A stretch of DNA of 64,000 nucleotides. It comes from an uncultured Clostridia bacterium. GTDB taxonomy: Bacteria; Bacillota; Clostridia; Lachnospirales; Lachnospiraceae. The translations under genes were made by a program, and so were the position numbers. A model generated the notes under the pieces. It saw only the letters and a program-made list of their open reading frames with translations. It made no database searches and was not told the DNA's origin. Below are positions 49,390 through 58,939 of this stretch, one piece after another; the first letter of the stretch is position 1, and the number at the start of each line of letters is the position of its first letter. The stretch lies in contig CALBKM010000034.1 in NCBI GenBank assembly GCA_937895705.1, positions 1 to 64,000 on the forward strand, written 5' to 3'.

Positions 49390-49538
49390 AGATGCAGGAA
49401 AAACGGTGACGTAAGCTTGCTTACAAGGCACTGTTTCTACCTGCATCTGTAAAGGGCGCCAGCCCGCGACCGAGATGGAGCGAAGCAGAATCGAGGTTGG
49501 CATGGCGTAAAAGCAAAATGTTCTCCGGAGAACTTTTT
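49390..49538. repeat. Composite palindromic region upstream of the S10 promoter
   Basis: AGATGCAGG (49390) pairs with CCTGCATCT (49440) around GTAAGC/GCTTAC; next come GGGC/GCCC, a GGAGCGAAGC-containing motif (49468-49501, 28 of 34 positions shared with 424-456 in opposite orientation), and the hairpin GTTCTCC/GGAGAAC (49520-49533) with a T5 tract (plus-strand terminator form). No gene of its own is seen. It separates the divergent S10 and MATE units. Confidence 0.6.
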
Positions 49539-49759
49539 CTCAATCCCACAAATCTCCGTTGCCGCCAAAACCTGTCCTCCAAAATCTTTTAACTTTCACT
49601 TATATTGTTTTCCGTTATCGTAAACGAAAAATAATCAGGCGCCGTTTACACTGCGCCTCCTTTTCTTGACACGTCATCCTTCCTGTGTTATAACTTCTTT
49701 TGGTTTGTTTCGATAACTTACTACATTACATATTATATAGAAGAAACAGGAGTACTTAT

Positions 49760-51100
49760 ATGGACGACAAACAGGATTTTACCCAAGGCAATATTTTAAA
49801 AAAAATGATTCACTTTATGTTCCCGATTTTGGGAGCGCTGATTTTACAGGCTATGTACGGAGCCGTGGATATGTTAATCGTAGGCCGGTTCGGTACCGCT
49901 GCCGCACCGTCCGCCGTTTCCACCGGCAGCAACATTATGAGCCTGCTCACATTTGTGTTGTGTGCGTTAGCATCCGGTGTCACTATTTTAATAGGAAGAT
50001 ATATCGGCGAAAAAAACAACCATAAAATCGGTCCGCTTCTCGGACGGTCCATTGCCTTCTTCCTCACCTTTTCCGTACTTTTTACCATTGTGTTGGTGGT
50101 GTTTGCAGAACCGGCCGCCCGCCTCATGAAGGCCCCGGAAGAGGCCGTTAACTTGACCGTACAGTACATCCGTATCTGCGGCGGCGGGTTTATCTTTGTT
50201 ATGCTGTACAATCTTATCAGCTGCATTTTCCGCGGCATGGGCAATTCCAAACTTCCGCTGCTGTTCGTGGGAATCGCCTGTGTGGTTAATATTGTGGGCG
50301 ACCTTCTGCTGGTGGCAGTGCTTAAAATGGACGTGGCAGGTGCCGCCATCGCTACCGTTGCCGCCCAGGCCGTCAGCGTCGTGTTATCTCTTCTTATAAT
50401 AAGAAAGCAAGCTCTTCCGTTTACCCTAAAGAAATCCGACATCCGGTTCGGCAGGGAAATCGGTGACTTCTTAAAAATCGGCACGCCGATTGCATTGCAG
50501 GAGTTTCTGACCAACCTAACCTTCCTGGCCCTTTGCGCCTTTATTAACAACTTAGGTCTGGATGCCTCCAACGGCTACGGCATTGCACAGAAGGTGCAGT
50601 CCTTCGTGATGTTAATCCCTAGCGCTCTCTTCCAGTGCATGGCTTCCTTTGTGGCGCAAAACGTAGGCGCCGGCAAAGAGGACCGGGCAAAGAAGGGTAT
50701 GCTGTACGGTATGGCCGTAGGTTGCGGCATCGGTGTGATTATCGGTCTATTGGCCTTTTTCAAAGGAGACCTGCTGGCCTCCGTCTTCTCCGAGGACCCG
50801 GCAGCCATCGTCAGGGCGTTCGAATTCCTGCGGGGCTTTGCACCGGAAGCGGTGGTTACCTGTATTTTATTCAGCTTTATGGGATACTTTAACGGACACT
50901 CCCGCACCTTATTTGTTATGGCACAGGGACTGGCCCAGTCCTTTCTGATCCGCCTTCCACTGTCTTACATCATGAGCATTCAGCCGGACGCCTCCCTGAC
51001 CGGTATCGGTCTGGCTGCACCGGCAGCCACCGTGTTCGGTATTGTATTGTGCTTTATTTATTATAAGAAAATGGAAAAGGATGCCCGTCGCACCCTCTGA
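49760..51100 (+). CDS. MATE-family multidrug/metabolite efflux protein
   Basis: A cation-coupled exporter of 446 residues with twelve predicted helices in two similar halves. ATG 49760 (MDDKQDFTQGNILKKMIHFM) follows CAGGAG by seven bases; an upstream TTG frame is rejected. AMYGAVDMLIVGRFG and a second-half QNVGAGKEDRAKKG are typical. The substrate is unknown. Divergent from the S10 operon; the palindromic element copy 3 follows its stop. Confidence 0.95.
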   Translation: MDDKQDFTQGNILKKMIHFMFPILGALILQAMYGAVDMLIVGRFGTAAAPSAVSTGSNIMSLLTFVLCALASGVTILIGRYIGEKNNHKIGPLLGRSIAFFLTFSVLFTIVLVVFAEPAARLMKAPEEAVNLTVQYIRICGGGFIFVMLYNLISCIFRGMGNSKLPLLFVGIACVVNIVGDLLLVAVLKMDVAGAAIATVAAQAVSVVLSLLIIRKQALPFTLKKSDIRFGREIGDFLKIGTPIALQEFLTNLTFLALCAFINNLGLDASNGYGIAQKVQSFVMLIPSALFQCMASFVAQNVGAGKEDRAKKGMLYGMAVGCGIGVIIGLLAFFKGDLLASVFSEDPAAIVRAFEFLRGFAPEAVVTCILFSFMGYFNGHSRTLFVMAQGLAQSFLIRLPLSYIMSIQPDASLTGIGLAAPAATVFGIVLCFIYYKKMEKDARRTL

Positions 51101-51152
51101 TTTCCGTCCTTCTTACTACACCATTGAGACAGCTACACTTCTCTCGCGCTGC

Positions 51153-51445
51153 GATTCAAGTGTCAAGAGCTGTTGAAAATTGAAAACTTCACCCATATAC
51201 ATATATTTCTTGGGATTTTGCGTAGGATGTTAGACTTTCTTATTACTCCGTCACTTTATCAGCAACGCGCAGACATGGATGTCTGCGCGAGGACGCCACG
51301 CAACAAGGAGGTTGCGTCAGACCGGTTGCGTCACTCTATAACGCACTTCGCGGAGTAATTAGAAAGACTTCATCCGAAGCCCATGACAAGAAAATATGCA
51401 TATGGGTGAAGTTTTTTCTTTCATAAGTTTGTTGGCACTTGAATC
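51153..51445. repeat. Palindromic structured element, copy 3
   Basis: Outer arms GATTCAAGTG..CAA (51153-51166) / TTG..CACTTGAATC (51432-51445), then AACTTCACCCATAT / ATATGGGTGAAGTT, then GGATG/CATCC and CTTTCTTATTACTCCG / CGGAGTAATTAGAAAG. Inside: GCAA, H1 (51266-51289, perfect CGCGCAGACA/TGTCTGCGCG, loop TGGA), H2 (51298-51317, ACGCAAC/GTTGCGT, loop AAGGAG) and CCGGTTGCGTC. It lies between the 3' ends of the MATE and YccF genes. Confidence 0.88.
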
Positions 51446-51461
51446 GTAACAACCCTTCAAA

Positions 51462-51866
51462 TCACCAATTCTTCCATTCTTCCCACTCTTTAATCACTTC
51501 GTAGTGCTTATCCACTTCGATACCGAACGGTGCCATTGCTACCGTCATCAGCTTAAAGTATCCCTTTCCGATTGGTGCACCGATAATGGTAACGGAAAAA
51601 GCAGCGCCTACAACTGCATAAACCAGCATAAGAATGATGCCGATCGGAATGAAAATCAGATTCGCAACAAAGTTCTTCGCAAAGTTACTCTCCACATCAA
51701 CATCCTCACGAAACGGAGCCATTGAAAACTTTGCCACTTGTAAAAGTTGTTTTCCTAACGGTATACCGATAACCGTTGCGCAGAATATCAAACCAAGCGC
51801 CCCCCAAAATATCACCGAAATAAAGCCACCCAAAATAAACCATAGTACATTCTTTACGTCACTCAT
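51462..51866 (-). CDS. YccF-domain (DUF307) inner membrane protein
   Basis: A 134-residue protein with two similar halves, each with hydrophobic helices and the motif A-P-F: TVIGIPLGKQLLQVAKFSMA-PF and TIIGAPIGKGYFKLMTVAMA-PF. This internal duplication defines the YccF family, whose function is not known. Single-gene unit. Confidence 0.9.
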   Translation of the reverse strand: MSDVKNVLWFILGGFISVIFWGALGLIFCATVIGIPLGKQLLQVAKFSMAPFREDVDVESNFAKNFVANLIFIPIGIILMLVYAVVGAAFSVTIIGAPIGKGYFKLMTVAMAPFGIEVDKHYEVIKEWEEWKNW

Positions 51867-51971
51867 GTTCCATACCTTCCCTTTACTGATATCCTTCCTT
51901 TGGTTCCTCTTTCTTTGAATTCTAATTCAGGAACAGTTTCAGTATACCACATTCTTATAAAAAATGGTAGT

Positions 51972-52015
51972 AAAAAAAACGACTCTTTCCGCACTTTTTT
52001 CCCGGAAAGAGTCGT
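51972..52015 (-). terminator. Intrinsic terminator after the ABC exporter operon
   Basis: ACGACTCTTTCCG / CGGAAAGAGTCGT, 13-bp arms, followed by TTTTTTTTAC on the minus strand, 43 bases past the stop at 52059. Confidence 0.93.
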
Positions 52016-52058
52016 CTTCTTTTTTCACATTCCTTCGTTCATAAAAACAACGTGTCTA

Positions 52059-53897
52059 TCAGACCGCTTCCACATAATACTGTGCCTGAGCCGCAAACAA
52101 TTCAGCGTAGATACCGTTCTTCTTATCCACCAGCTCGTCATGGGTCCCGTATTCTTTGATTGTATTCTCCGCAAATACTGCAATCTTGTCACAGAACTTA
52201 CAGCTGGAAAGGCGGTGAGAAATATAAATCGCAGTCTTTCCGCCCACCAGGGTATCAAAGCTACGGTAAATATCGTACTCCGCCACCGGGTCCAAGGCTG
52301 CCGTCGGCTCGTCCAAAATAACAATCGGTGCGTTCTTATACAACGCTCTTGCAATGGCGGTTTTCTGCTGCTGTCCGCCGGACAGCTCGGTGCCCTTTTC
52401 ATCAAAGCTCTTATACAGCATCGTATCAAGTCCCTGCGGCAGCTTCTGCGCATCCTCATAGAAGCCGGACAACTCCAATACACGATTTACCTCATCCTCT
52501 TTTGCAATATCGCTTAACGCAATATTATCCCTTAAACTAAATGCAAAGAGCTGGAAATCCTGGAATACCACCGCAAACAATTTCCGATACTCCTCCTCGG
52601 AATACTCTTTGATATTGATACCGTCAATTAAAATCTCGCCCTCGGTTACATCATACAAACGGCAAAGTAACTTAATGAAAGTAGTCTTTCCGGCACCGTT
52701 TAATCCTACCACCGATAAATGCTCCCCGGAGGTAATTTTTAAATTAATGTCCTTTAACACATACTGCTCGGAACGCGGATACTTAAAGCTCACATGAGAA
52801 AACTCGATGATGTGCTTTTCCCCGGTTACCTTTTTATCTCCCTTTTCTAATGCCACCGGATAATCCAGAAGCTTCAGGAACTGGTTGGCGTATACACAAC
52901 GCTTTGCAATATCCTGACAGCCCTGCACCACACCGAGCATTCCGCGATAAAGCTCGGACGCGGAAGTAATGCACATGGAAAAATCACCCACCGTAATCTT
53001 TTTCAGAAGTGCCAAGAGTCCGATGTAAAAATAACTGATACCGTCTCTGGCTGCATTGACGGCATCCATAGCCCATGCATTTTTACACTGCTTCTCCGCC
53101 ATGGTAGTCCACACCCCTGCCATCTTCCGACTCTCCACATCCGTTTTCTTAAGCATCATCTCCGCACTGTCGTACAAACGGATTTCCTTACCGTAGGAGA
53201 AGTCCGCCAGCTGGAACAAAAAGTATCCGAAGATACGGTTGATTCCCGCCAAATCCTTATAGCTTTCGATTTCAATCTTATTATTTTTTGCATTGAACAT
53301 ACTGATTAACACCAAACCGATGATTTGCACCGGAAGTAACAACGGACAGGTGATAAGAATAATGGTACTGACACCCAGAAGCACCGTAATATTTCCGATT
53401 AAGGTATACACACTGTTCAATACGCCAACCACACCGCCGCTGTACCAACTGATTCCTTCTTTGGCACGATTGAGCTGGTCCAATGCCTCCGGGTCCTCCG
53501 TATGCTCAAAGTCCATCTGCATGGTATGCTCTGCCAGACGCACCTCAAAGTATTCGTTAAACCACTCCTCCAGCACACTGCGCCACTGATACGCCACGTT
53601 ACTCATAATGTTCGCTAAAAGATTGCTTCCGCAAATAAGCGCTACATACAATACCACATTCCGTAAATGATTCTCTGCCGGAGCACCGCCCACGATTAAC
53701 ATCAACTCATCAATCAAAAACTTCGGCAGGATAACGATCTGGGCCTTCTGAATGAGCTGCGCCACAAACAGGATGGCATACACCACAAACAATGACGGAC
53801 GCTCCTTCCATGCCACGGACACCATAAATTTCAAGGTTCTCTTGATTGCCTGACGATCTTCCTTCGCCGTCTGATTCTGTTCTTTAGATTTCGCCAT
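52059..53897 (-). CDS. ABC exporter half-transporter (permease-ATPase), subunit B
   Basis: A 612-residue half-transporter: membrane domain (about 30-330) then ATPase with Walker A GLNGAGKTT, signature LSGGQQQKTAIA, Walker B IVILDEPTAALDP and H-loop ISHRLSS. It overlaps the partner gene by 14 bases, so the pair is expected to form a heterodimer. The substrate is unknown; drugs, lipids or peptides are all possible. Confidence 0.94.
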   Translation of the reverse strand: MAKSKEQNQTAKEDRQAIKRTLKFMVSVAWKERPSLFVVYAILFVAQLIQKAQIVILPKFLIDELMLIVGGAPAENHLRNVVLYVALICGSNLLANIMSNVAYQWRSVLEEWFNEYFEVRLAEHTMQMDFEHTEDPEALDQLNRAKEGISWYSGGVVGVLNSVYTLIGNITVLLGVSTIILITCPLLLPVQIIGLVLISMFNAKNNKIEIESYKDLAGINRIFGYFLFQLADFSYGKEIRLYDSAEMMLKKTDVESRKMAGVWTTMAEKQCKNAWAMDAVNAARDGISYFYIGLLALLKKITVGDFSMCITSASELYRGMLGVVQGCQDIAKRCVYANQFLKLLDYPVALEKGDKKVTGEKHIIEFSHVSFKYPRSEQYVLKDINLKITSGEHLSVVGLNGAGKTTFIKLLCRLYDVTEGEILIDGINIKEYSEEEYRKLFAVVFQDFQLFAFSLRDNIALSDIAKEDEVNRVLELSGFYEDAQKLPQGLDTMLYKSFDEKGTELSGGQQQKTAIARALYKNAPIVILDEPTAALDPVAEYDIYRSFDTLVGGKTAIYISHRLSSCKFCDKIAVFAENTIKEYGTHDELVDKKNGIYAELFAAQAQYYVEAV

Positions 53898-55776
53898 TTG
53901 CTGCCACCTCCTGTTCTGCCTTTTCTGTTTCTTCTATATAATACTGCGCCTGAATCCGGAACATCTCCGCATAGGCACCGTTCTTCTCCATTAACTCGGC
54001 ATGAGTTCCGTACTCCACCATTTCACCCTCCGCAAACATTGCCACATGTCCGCAGAACTGGGTGGAGCTTAAGCGATGGCTGATGTACACCGCCGTCTTT
54101 CCGCCGATCAGCTTGTCAAAATCCTCGTAAAGCTTTGCTTCCGCCAAAGCATCCAGGGCCGCCGTCGGCTCATCCAATACCACCACCGGCGCATCCTTAT
54201 ATAACGCTCTTGCCAGCGCAAGCTTCTGCTTTTCACCGCCGGAAAGATCCACACCGTCGTCATACACAATCTTAAGAAGCTCTGTCTTTGTCCCATTCGG
54301 AAGAGACGCAATCTTCTCGGAAAGTCCCGCCGCTTCCAGGCACTCTTTCGCCTTCGCTCCGTCGGTACGCTCCGGCTCCTTCATGGAAACATTTTCTTCC
54401 ATTGGGAAAGCAAACAACTCTACCTGCTGGAACACCGGCGCAAACGCTTCATAATAGCTATCTTTGTCATACTCTTTGACATCTACACCGTTCAGTAAAA
54501 TACGCCCCTCCGTCGGCTCGTACAACCGGAGCAACAGCTTTATCATGGTGGATTTTCCGGCGCCGTTTAAGCCCACCACCGCCAGACGCTCTCCCGCTGC
54601 CAGGGTCAGGCTCAGGTTCTTTAACGCGTAACGCTCTGCCTTCGGATACTTGAAGGACACGTTTTCAAATACAAACTCGTACTTTTCCGCCTTCGGCAGT
54701 TCCTTGCCGTCCTTCTTGCCGTCGCCTCCGTCAAAGTCAAGGAAGCTGCGGAAATCATCTACCTCACGGCTCCGTGCCAATACCCCTGCCATACCGTTTA
54801 ATAACGTAGAGACAAATTCAAAAAACGTTGCCGAGGAAGCCAGATATAAGGTAAAGTTACCGATGGTCAGCTCACCGTTTACCATAGCACGTACCAGCCA
54901 CCAGTACACCAGAATCTGGGACAGACACCAGAACACATTTCCGGAAATGCTGGTCCAGAACCAGAAGGTAGCGTTTACTTTCTGCGCTTCATAACGGGTC
55001 TTGTTAAGCTCCTCATACTTCTCCTTGAGCCATCCCCGTAATCCGAACATGCGGATATCCTTTGCCGCCTCAAAGTTGGTGGTCACGTTCTGCATATACC
55101 AACGCTTTCTCCACCAGGTCGCTAACGGGTCCCACACACGCATCTTCGTAATCTTATTGGTACGGTTCACAATGAGGAAGTTAATTACCGCAATCCCCAC
55201 CATAAGCAGCACCAACCATACATTTAAGGTACTCAAAATACCCATACCGAGAAGCACCGTGGTCAAAGATTCCAACAACTGAGTAGACTCACGCATCATA
55301 CCCTCGATACCCACATTGTTACTGTTGCTGGCATTCTGGGCCTTTTGATAACAATCCATCACATCCGGATTTTCCAAGTGCTCAAAATCAATCTTCATGG
55401 CCTTCCGGTTCATCATGAGCATCATATACAAACGCGCTCCGATGTACCGCCAACCGATTCCGTAATGATAATAGGTAGTGGTCAACGTAAGAAGCAGCTG
55501 GAACACCGTCACACACACCATCAGCCCTAACAATTCGTTTCTTGTTCCTTCTCCCGTGATCAGGTCTAAAATCAGTTTCGGAAGGAAGGTCCAGAAGTAT
55601 CGCATAAGCGGCTCACAAATCGCCCCCAGCACAATCAACAACAAAATCTTCTTATCATATCCAATCATGTGCCGAAACACAAAGCCCATATTTTTAAATG
55701 CACCGTATTCTTTGTGGAGCGGGTTTTTCGGTTCCTGTTCCACATTCTCCTGTTTTCCTTTTTTATTTCGTTTCAT
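53884..55776 (-). CDS. ABC exporter half-transporter (permease-ATPase), subunit A
   Basis: A 630-residue half-transporter: membrane domain to about residue 345, then Walker A GLNGAGKST, signature LSGGEKQKLALA, Walker B VVVLDEPTAALDA and H-loop ISHRLSS. Walker B ends in Ala rather than Pro after the aspartate, while catalytic Glu is present in both subunits, so neither ATP site is obviously degenerate. It lies 63 bases after the XRE regulator gene. Confidence 0.94.
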   Translation of the reverse strand: MKRNKKGKQENVEQEPKNPLHKEYGAFKNMGFVFRHMIGYDKKILLLIVLGAICEPLMRYFWTFLPKLILDLITGEGTRNELLGLMVCVTVFQLLLTLTTTYYHYGIGWRYIGARLYMMLMMNRKAMKIDFEHLENPDVMDCYQKAQNASNSNNVGIEGMMRESTQLLESLTTVLLGMGILSTLNVWLVLLMVGIAVINFLIVNRTNKITKMRVWDPLATWWRKRWYMQNVTTNFEAAKDIRMFGLRGWLKEKYEELNKTRYEAQKVNATFWFWTSISGNVFWCLSQILVYWWLVRAMVNGELTIGNFTLYLASSATFFEFVSTLLNGMAGVLARSREVDDFRSFLDFDGGDGKKDGKELPKAEKYEFVFENVSFKYPKAERYALKNLSLTLAAGERLAVVGLNGAGKSTMIKLLLRLYEPTEGRILLNGVDVKEYDKDSYYEAFAPVFQQVELFAFPMEENVSMKEPERTDGAKAKECLEAAGLSEKIASLPNGTKTELLKIVYDDGVDLSGGEKQKLALARALYKDAPVVVLDEPTAALDALAEAKLYEDFDKLIGGKTAVYISHRLSSTQFCGHVAMFAEGEMVEYGTHAELMEKNGAYAEMFRIQAQYYIEETEKAEQEVAANGEI

Positions 55777-55839
55777 ATATGTTATCTCCTCTTTTCTCTC
55801 TCGTTTCCGTATTGTTTCAATGTCGGAATTGTTCCGCTG

Positions 55840-56757
55840 TTATTTCTTCCCCGGCTTCTGCAAAAATTCCATTTGGTCCCGTTCCAACCATGCTTTATCG
55901 GAACATCCGATGGACATTGCGTAACTTCCCGGCGGATGTAGCATCATATCCGCACCTGCCAGCAATAACAATACCGTACATGCCACTGCGCCGTCTACCG
56001 CATACAGCGGCTCACTTTTATCAAACTCATCCAAAACAGACAGTTCAAACAAAATCTTATTTCCTTGTTGCGGTCCCATCTTTTTTATATAACCGATAGC
56101 TTCTCCGGCCTGCGTCTCACTGATCCCTACTTTCTTTGCTATGGTGGATACGGACACGCCGTTTCCCGCATCCAGGGAAAGCAAATAGAACAACACCTCC
56201 AAATTCTCTTTCTTTCCCAGAAACGCAAACAATGCCGCCAATTCATCCGTCACCTTAAAGTAGGAAGCAAATCCATTCTCCGGTCGTTTCATTACGGTAA
56301 AAAACTCCAGACTCTTATTCAACCGGAAGAAATTGAACCCGGACTTATCATACAATGTAGAGACAATCACATGGTCTCCCTCCGACCGTGTCCGGTCAAA
56401 ATACTGCTTATTCTCCGGCCACAAACCAAGCTGCATGGCCCAAATGTATTTCATAATCCGATCCATATGTTCACTGTGGTCATAATCCGGCGGTACATTG
56501 ATTCCTTTGATTGCCTCCAGTAACTGCTGTTCCAGCGACACATTATCCTGCGCTCTTCCATACAGATAATCAATGGACACCTCAAAATAATCCGCAATCT
56601 GCGGAAGCAAATCTCCGTCCGGATAACTTCCGTTTTCCCATTTGGAAACCGCCTGTGGGCTGACTCCCAAGTGAGTTGCCAGCTGCTCCTGGGTGACTCC
56701 TCTGTTCTTTCGTAAGGTCTGTAAGGTGGTTGAAAAAGTCGTTCCTGCCATGCTCAA
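55840..56757 (-). CDS. XRE-family regulator with large C-terminal domain
   Basis: A 305-residue protein. N-terminal HTH: LRKNRGVTQEQLATHLGVSP then QAVSKWENGSYPDGDLLPQI. The C-terminal part has a second winged-helix-like section (VSTIAKKVGISETQAGEAIG, residues about 215-235), probably a ligand or dimer domain. It is directly upstream of the heterodimeric ABC exporter, the likely target, and CTTTCGGTTG repeats lie before its start. Confidence 0.88.
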   Translation of the reverse strand: MSMAGTTFSTTLQTLRKNRGVTQEQLATHLGVSPQAVSKWENGSYPDGDLLPQIADYFEVSIDYLYGRAQDNVSLEQQLLEAIKGINVPPDYDHSEHMDRIMKYIWAMQLGLWPENKQYFDRTRSEGDHVIVSTLYDKSGFNFFRLNKSLEFFTVMKRPENGFASYFKVTDELAALFAFLGKKENLEVLFYLLSLDAGNGVSVSTIAKKVGISETQAGEAIGYIKKMGPQQGNKILFELSVLDEFDKSEPLYAVDGAVACTVLLLLAGADMMLHPPGSYAMSIGCSDKAWLERDQMEFLQKPGKK

Positions 56758-56763
56758 ATTCCC

Positions 56764-56805
56764 CTTTCGGTTGTGTTGAACTTAGTATATCACATCTTTC
56801 GGTTG
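56764..56805. promoter_or_regulatory. Pair of CTTTCGGTTG direct repeats
   Basis: Identical 10-mers at 56764-56773 and 56796-56805, 32 bases apart (three helical turns), just upstream of the XRE gene start at 56757. Candidate autoregulatory operator; a TATACT -10 lies between them. Confidence 0.5.
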
Positions 56806-56918
56806 AGTGGTAGTTCTAAAATCAACTTCAACTTCATTTTTCGTAGTATAATCACTCATTTTTCTACAATTAGTTGTCTATCGTAGATTCTTCCACAAAA
56901 CAAAGAATTCTTTTGCCG

Positions 56919-57356
56919 TTAATTCCCCTCATAGTAGCGTTTCATAATCTCTTTTACCGCATTCTCCGAACCGCTTAAGATGATACGCATATTCTTTTTG
57001 TGCCACTCCATCCCAAACTGCAGCTCCTCATCCTCCTGCTCCTTGATTCTTTCGCAGAAAAAGGCTGCAGCCTGCTTCGCTTCCTCCCGCTCCGTGCAAA
57101 GGTCCAAAATCACACAGGTTTGATTCTCTTTTTTTGCATCCTGCAACATAAAATCGTTTACAATCGCATTTCTCTTTGCACGAACTCCCGGTTTTACAGC
57201 CGGATGCACCAAAAAGGCTTCGTATTCCTCTTCGGTAAATCTCCACACACCTTCTACCTTCTCGCCGTTTAAAAGCCCCTGACGCAAATAATTCCGTAAG
57301 GTTCTGGTAGTAAGCCCCGTCATCATCGAAATATCATTCATTGTATACCATGTCAT
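56919..57356 (-). CDS. MerR-like helix-turn-helix protein
   Basis: A 145-residue protein with an N-terminal HTH_17/MerR-type domain (YTMNDISMMTGLTTRTLRNY, LRQGLLNGEKVEGVWRFTEE) and a C-terminal alpha/beta domain of about 80 residues (CVILDLCTEREEAKQAAAFF) with no family I recognise. Single-gene unit divergent from the PadR gene. Confidence 0.85.
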   Translation of the reverse strand: MTWYTMNDISMMTGLTTRTLRNYLRQGLLNGEKVEGVWRFTEEEYEAFLVHPAVKPGVRAKRNAIVNDFMLQDAKKENQTCVILDLCTEREEAKQAAAFFCERIKEQEDEELQFGMEWHKKNMRIILSGSENAVKEIMKRYYEGN

Positions 57357-57502
57357 ACTTCTATCCTCCGTTCTATTCCAAATAAATTTTCACAAGCCTT
57401 GTACCATCAGTATACAAGAGTCCGCACCGGAGAAGCAACAGGAAATCAGGTGACTTTTTCCTAGGAAAACTCACTTCCCTTTCAAAAAATTTTAAAAATA
57501 TG

Positions 57503-57531
57503 TTGACGCTCGACATATGTCGTGTTATGAT
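57503..57531 (+). promoter_or_regulatory. Promoter with palindromic operators for the PadR-DUF2812 operon
   Basis: TTGACG (57503-57508), 17-base spacer, TATGAT (57526-57531). The spacer contains the perfect palindrome CGACATATGTCG (57511-57522), and a further GTCGTAAGTCGAC element lies at about 57535-57547, so a repressor could block both polymerase contacts. Confidence 0.85.
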
Positions 57532-57577
57532 ATAGTCGTAAGTCGACATACTAATTTGTATCAAAGGAGGGATTGTC

Positions 57578-57889
57578 TTGAAAAAAAGTGAACCGATGTC
57601 CGAGAGCTATTATTACATTCTGCTTTGCCTGTCCAAAGGCCCGAACCACGGCTACGGCATTATGCAGATGACAAAGACCTTATCGGAGGGTGATGTTACC
57701 ATCGGCTCCGGCACCATGTACGGAGCCACAAGCAATATGATGAAAAAGGGATGGATTGAAGAAGTCGTCTCAAACGAACCGGGGGTAGAGCGGAAGCGTC
57801 TCTACTGCCTGACAGCATCCGGCAAGGACGCGCTGACCACGGAAATCAACCGTCTGCGTCGCATGCTTGCCAACACGGAAGGAGTGTAA
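57578..57889 (+). CDS. PadR-family transcriptional regulator
   Basis: A 103-residue winged-helix regulator: YYYILLCLSKGPNHGYGIMQ, GSGTMYGATSNMMKKGWIEE and RKRLYCLTASGKDAL. The start is TTG 57578, seven bases after AAGGAGG; no ATG precedes the conserved region appropriately. It is followed three bases on by a DUF2812 gene, its usual partner. Autorepression through the CGACATATGTCG palindrome is likely. Confidence 0.93.
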   Translation: MKKSEPMSESYYYILLCLSKGPNHGYGIMQMTKTLSEGDVTIGSGTMYGATSNMMKKGWIEEVVSNEPGVERKRLYCLTASGKDALTTEINRLRRMLANTEGV

Positions 57890-57892
57890 TCC

Positions 57893-58824
57893 ATGAAACG
57901 ATATAAGAAAAAAACAACATTTATTCCGCCTGGAACTATGAGCAGGAAGTATTAGATTTAAACGCACAGTCCGAGAAAGGCTGGCAACTCATCGCGGGAA
58001 AGTCCTTTTCCCACAAATACGAATATAATCCGGAGGTATGCTACCGCTATCAGTTAGATTACCTTCCGGGCCTTTCCGTCACCCAGGAAATGCCTCGTCT
58101 ACTGGACGCCTACAGAGAACAGGGCTGGGAATTTGTAAACAAAACCTTTAACGGCTGGTATTATTTCCGCAAGGCCTATGACCCGGCACTTCCGGAGGAA
58201 GAGTATCAGCTTTACACCGATCGCTCTTCCTTAAAGGCGATGCTGGGACGCTGGGCAGCCATTGCCACCATCCTCTCCGTCATTACAGGAATCTATTTCC
58301 TCCTTTGCACCCTACGCCTGTTCCGGCAACCGTGCCTGCCGTTTTTTACGGCTGCGTTCACCTACGGCTTTGTGTTCTTTACATTTCTCCGTGCCATTCT
58401 CCTTATGCGGAATCCGGAGAAACCGAAAGCTCACAAATGGGACTGTCTCTTTACCCTGTTATTTTTTGTGGTGATGATTAGCGGAATCATTCTCTCCGTC
58501 ACGCTTTTGACTAACCGTCCCGCTAACACCTGCCGCTCTACAGCCGAGTACTACAGTCCGATTCCGGCAGAGCTTGAAGCTGACGACCGCTGGGATACCT
58601 TTTCCGTCTCTTACAAAGACCGGTATTATCTGGATTTAGACATCGATGCCGATGTGCCGATTTGCCTTACCATCACTGACACTACCGGCAAAACCGTCTA
58701 CACAGTAAAAGGCGCCGAAATCACGGAAGAGAATCTGATGTTACGTCTGGACAAGGGCGACTACAGAATCTACCTTTCCGATTTCGCAGGCGGAGGCTTT
58801 GATATATCCTATCAGTTAGAATAG
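57893..58824 (+). pseudogene. DUF2812 membrane protein, frame interrupted at an A7 tract
   Basis: ATG 57893 (AAGGAGTGTAATCC upstream) reads MKRYKKK then hits TAG at 57953. A -1 shift at AAAAAAA (57908-57914) restores NNIYSAWNYEQEVLDLNAQS, the typical DUF2812 start, and the frame stays open to 58824: DUF2812 domain (about 1-105), four hydrophobic segments, then a beta-rich C-terminal ectodomain. About 310 residues in total. The break could be a real mutation, a slippage-controlled gene, or a sequencing error in the homopolymer. Confidence 0.85.
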
Positions 58825-58863
58825 TTTAGATGGCTTTAACCAAACAAAAATCACAATATAGCA

Positions 58864-58925
58864 CAAAACACCGGATGCTTTTGCCTTACAAAACCAGCCA
58901 CGTTCTATGCAAAAGTATCCGGTGT
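58864..58925. terminator. Bidirectional terminator between DUF2812 and citrate synthase genes
   Basis: ACACCGGAT and CTTTTGC arms pair with GCAAAAG and ATCCGGTGT around a 24-base loop; the minus-strand product continues TTTTGTGC, the plus-strand one ATTATATTG. The two flanking genes converge here. Confidence 0.8.
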
Positions 58926-58939
58926 ATTATATTGTTCTT

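Noticed and set aside
49139..49414. 91-codon plus-strand frame over the S10 promoter and leader
   Set aside because: It lies antisense to the leader and crosses a strong minus-strand promoter; no ribosome site.
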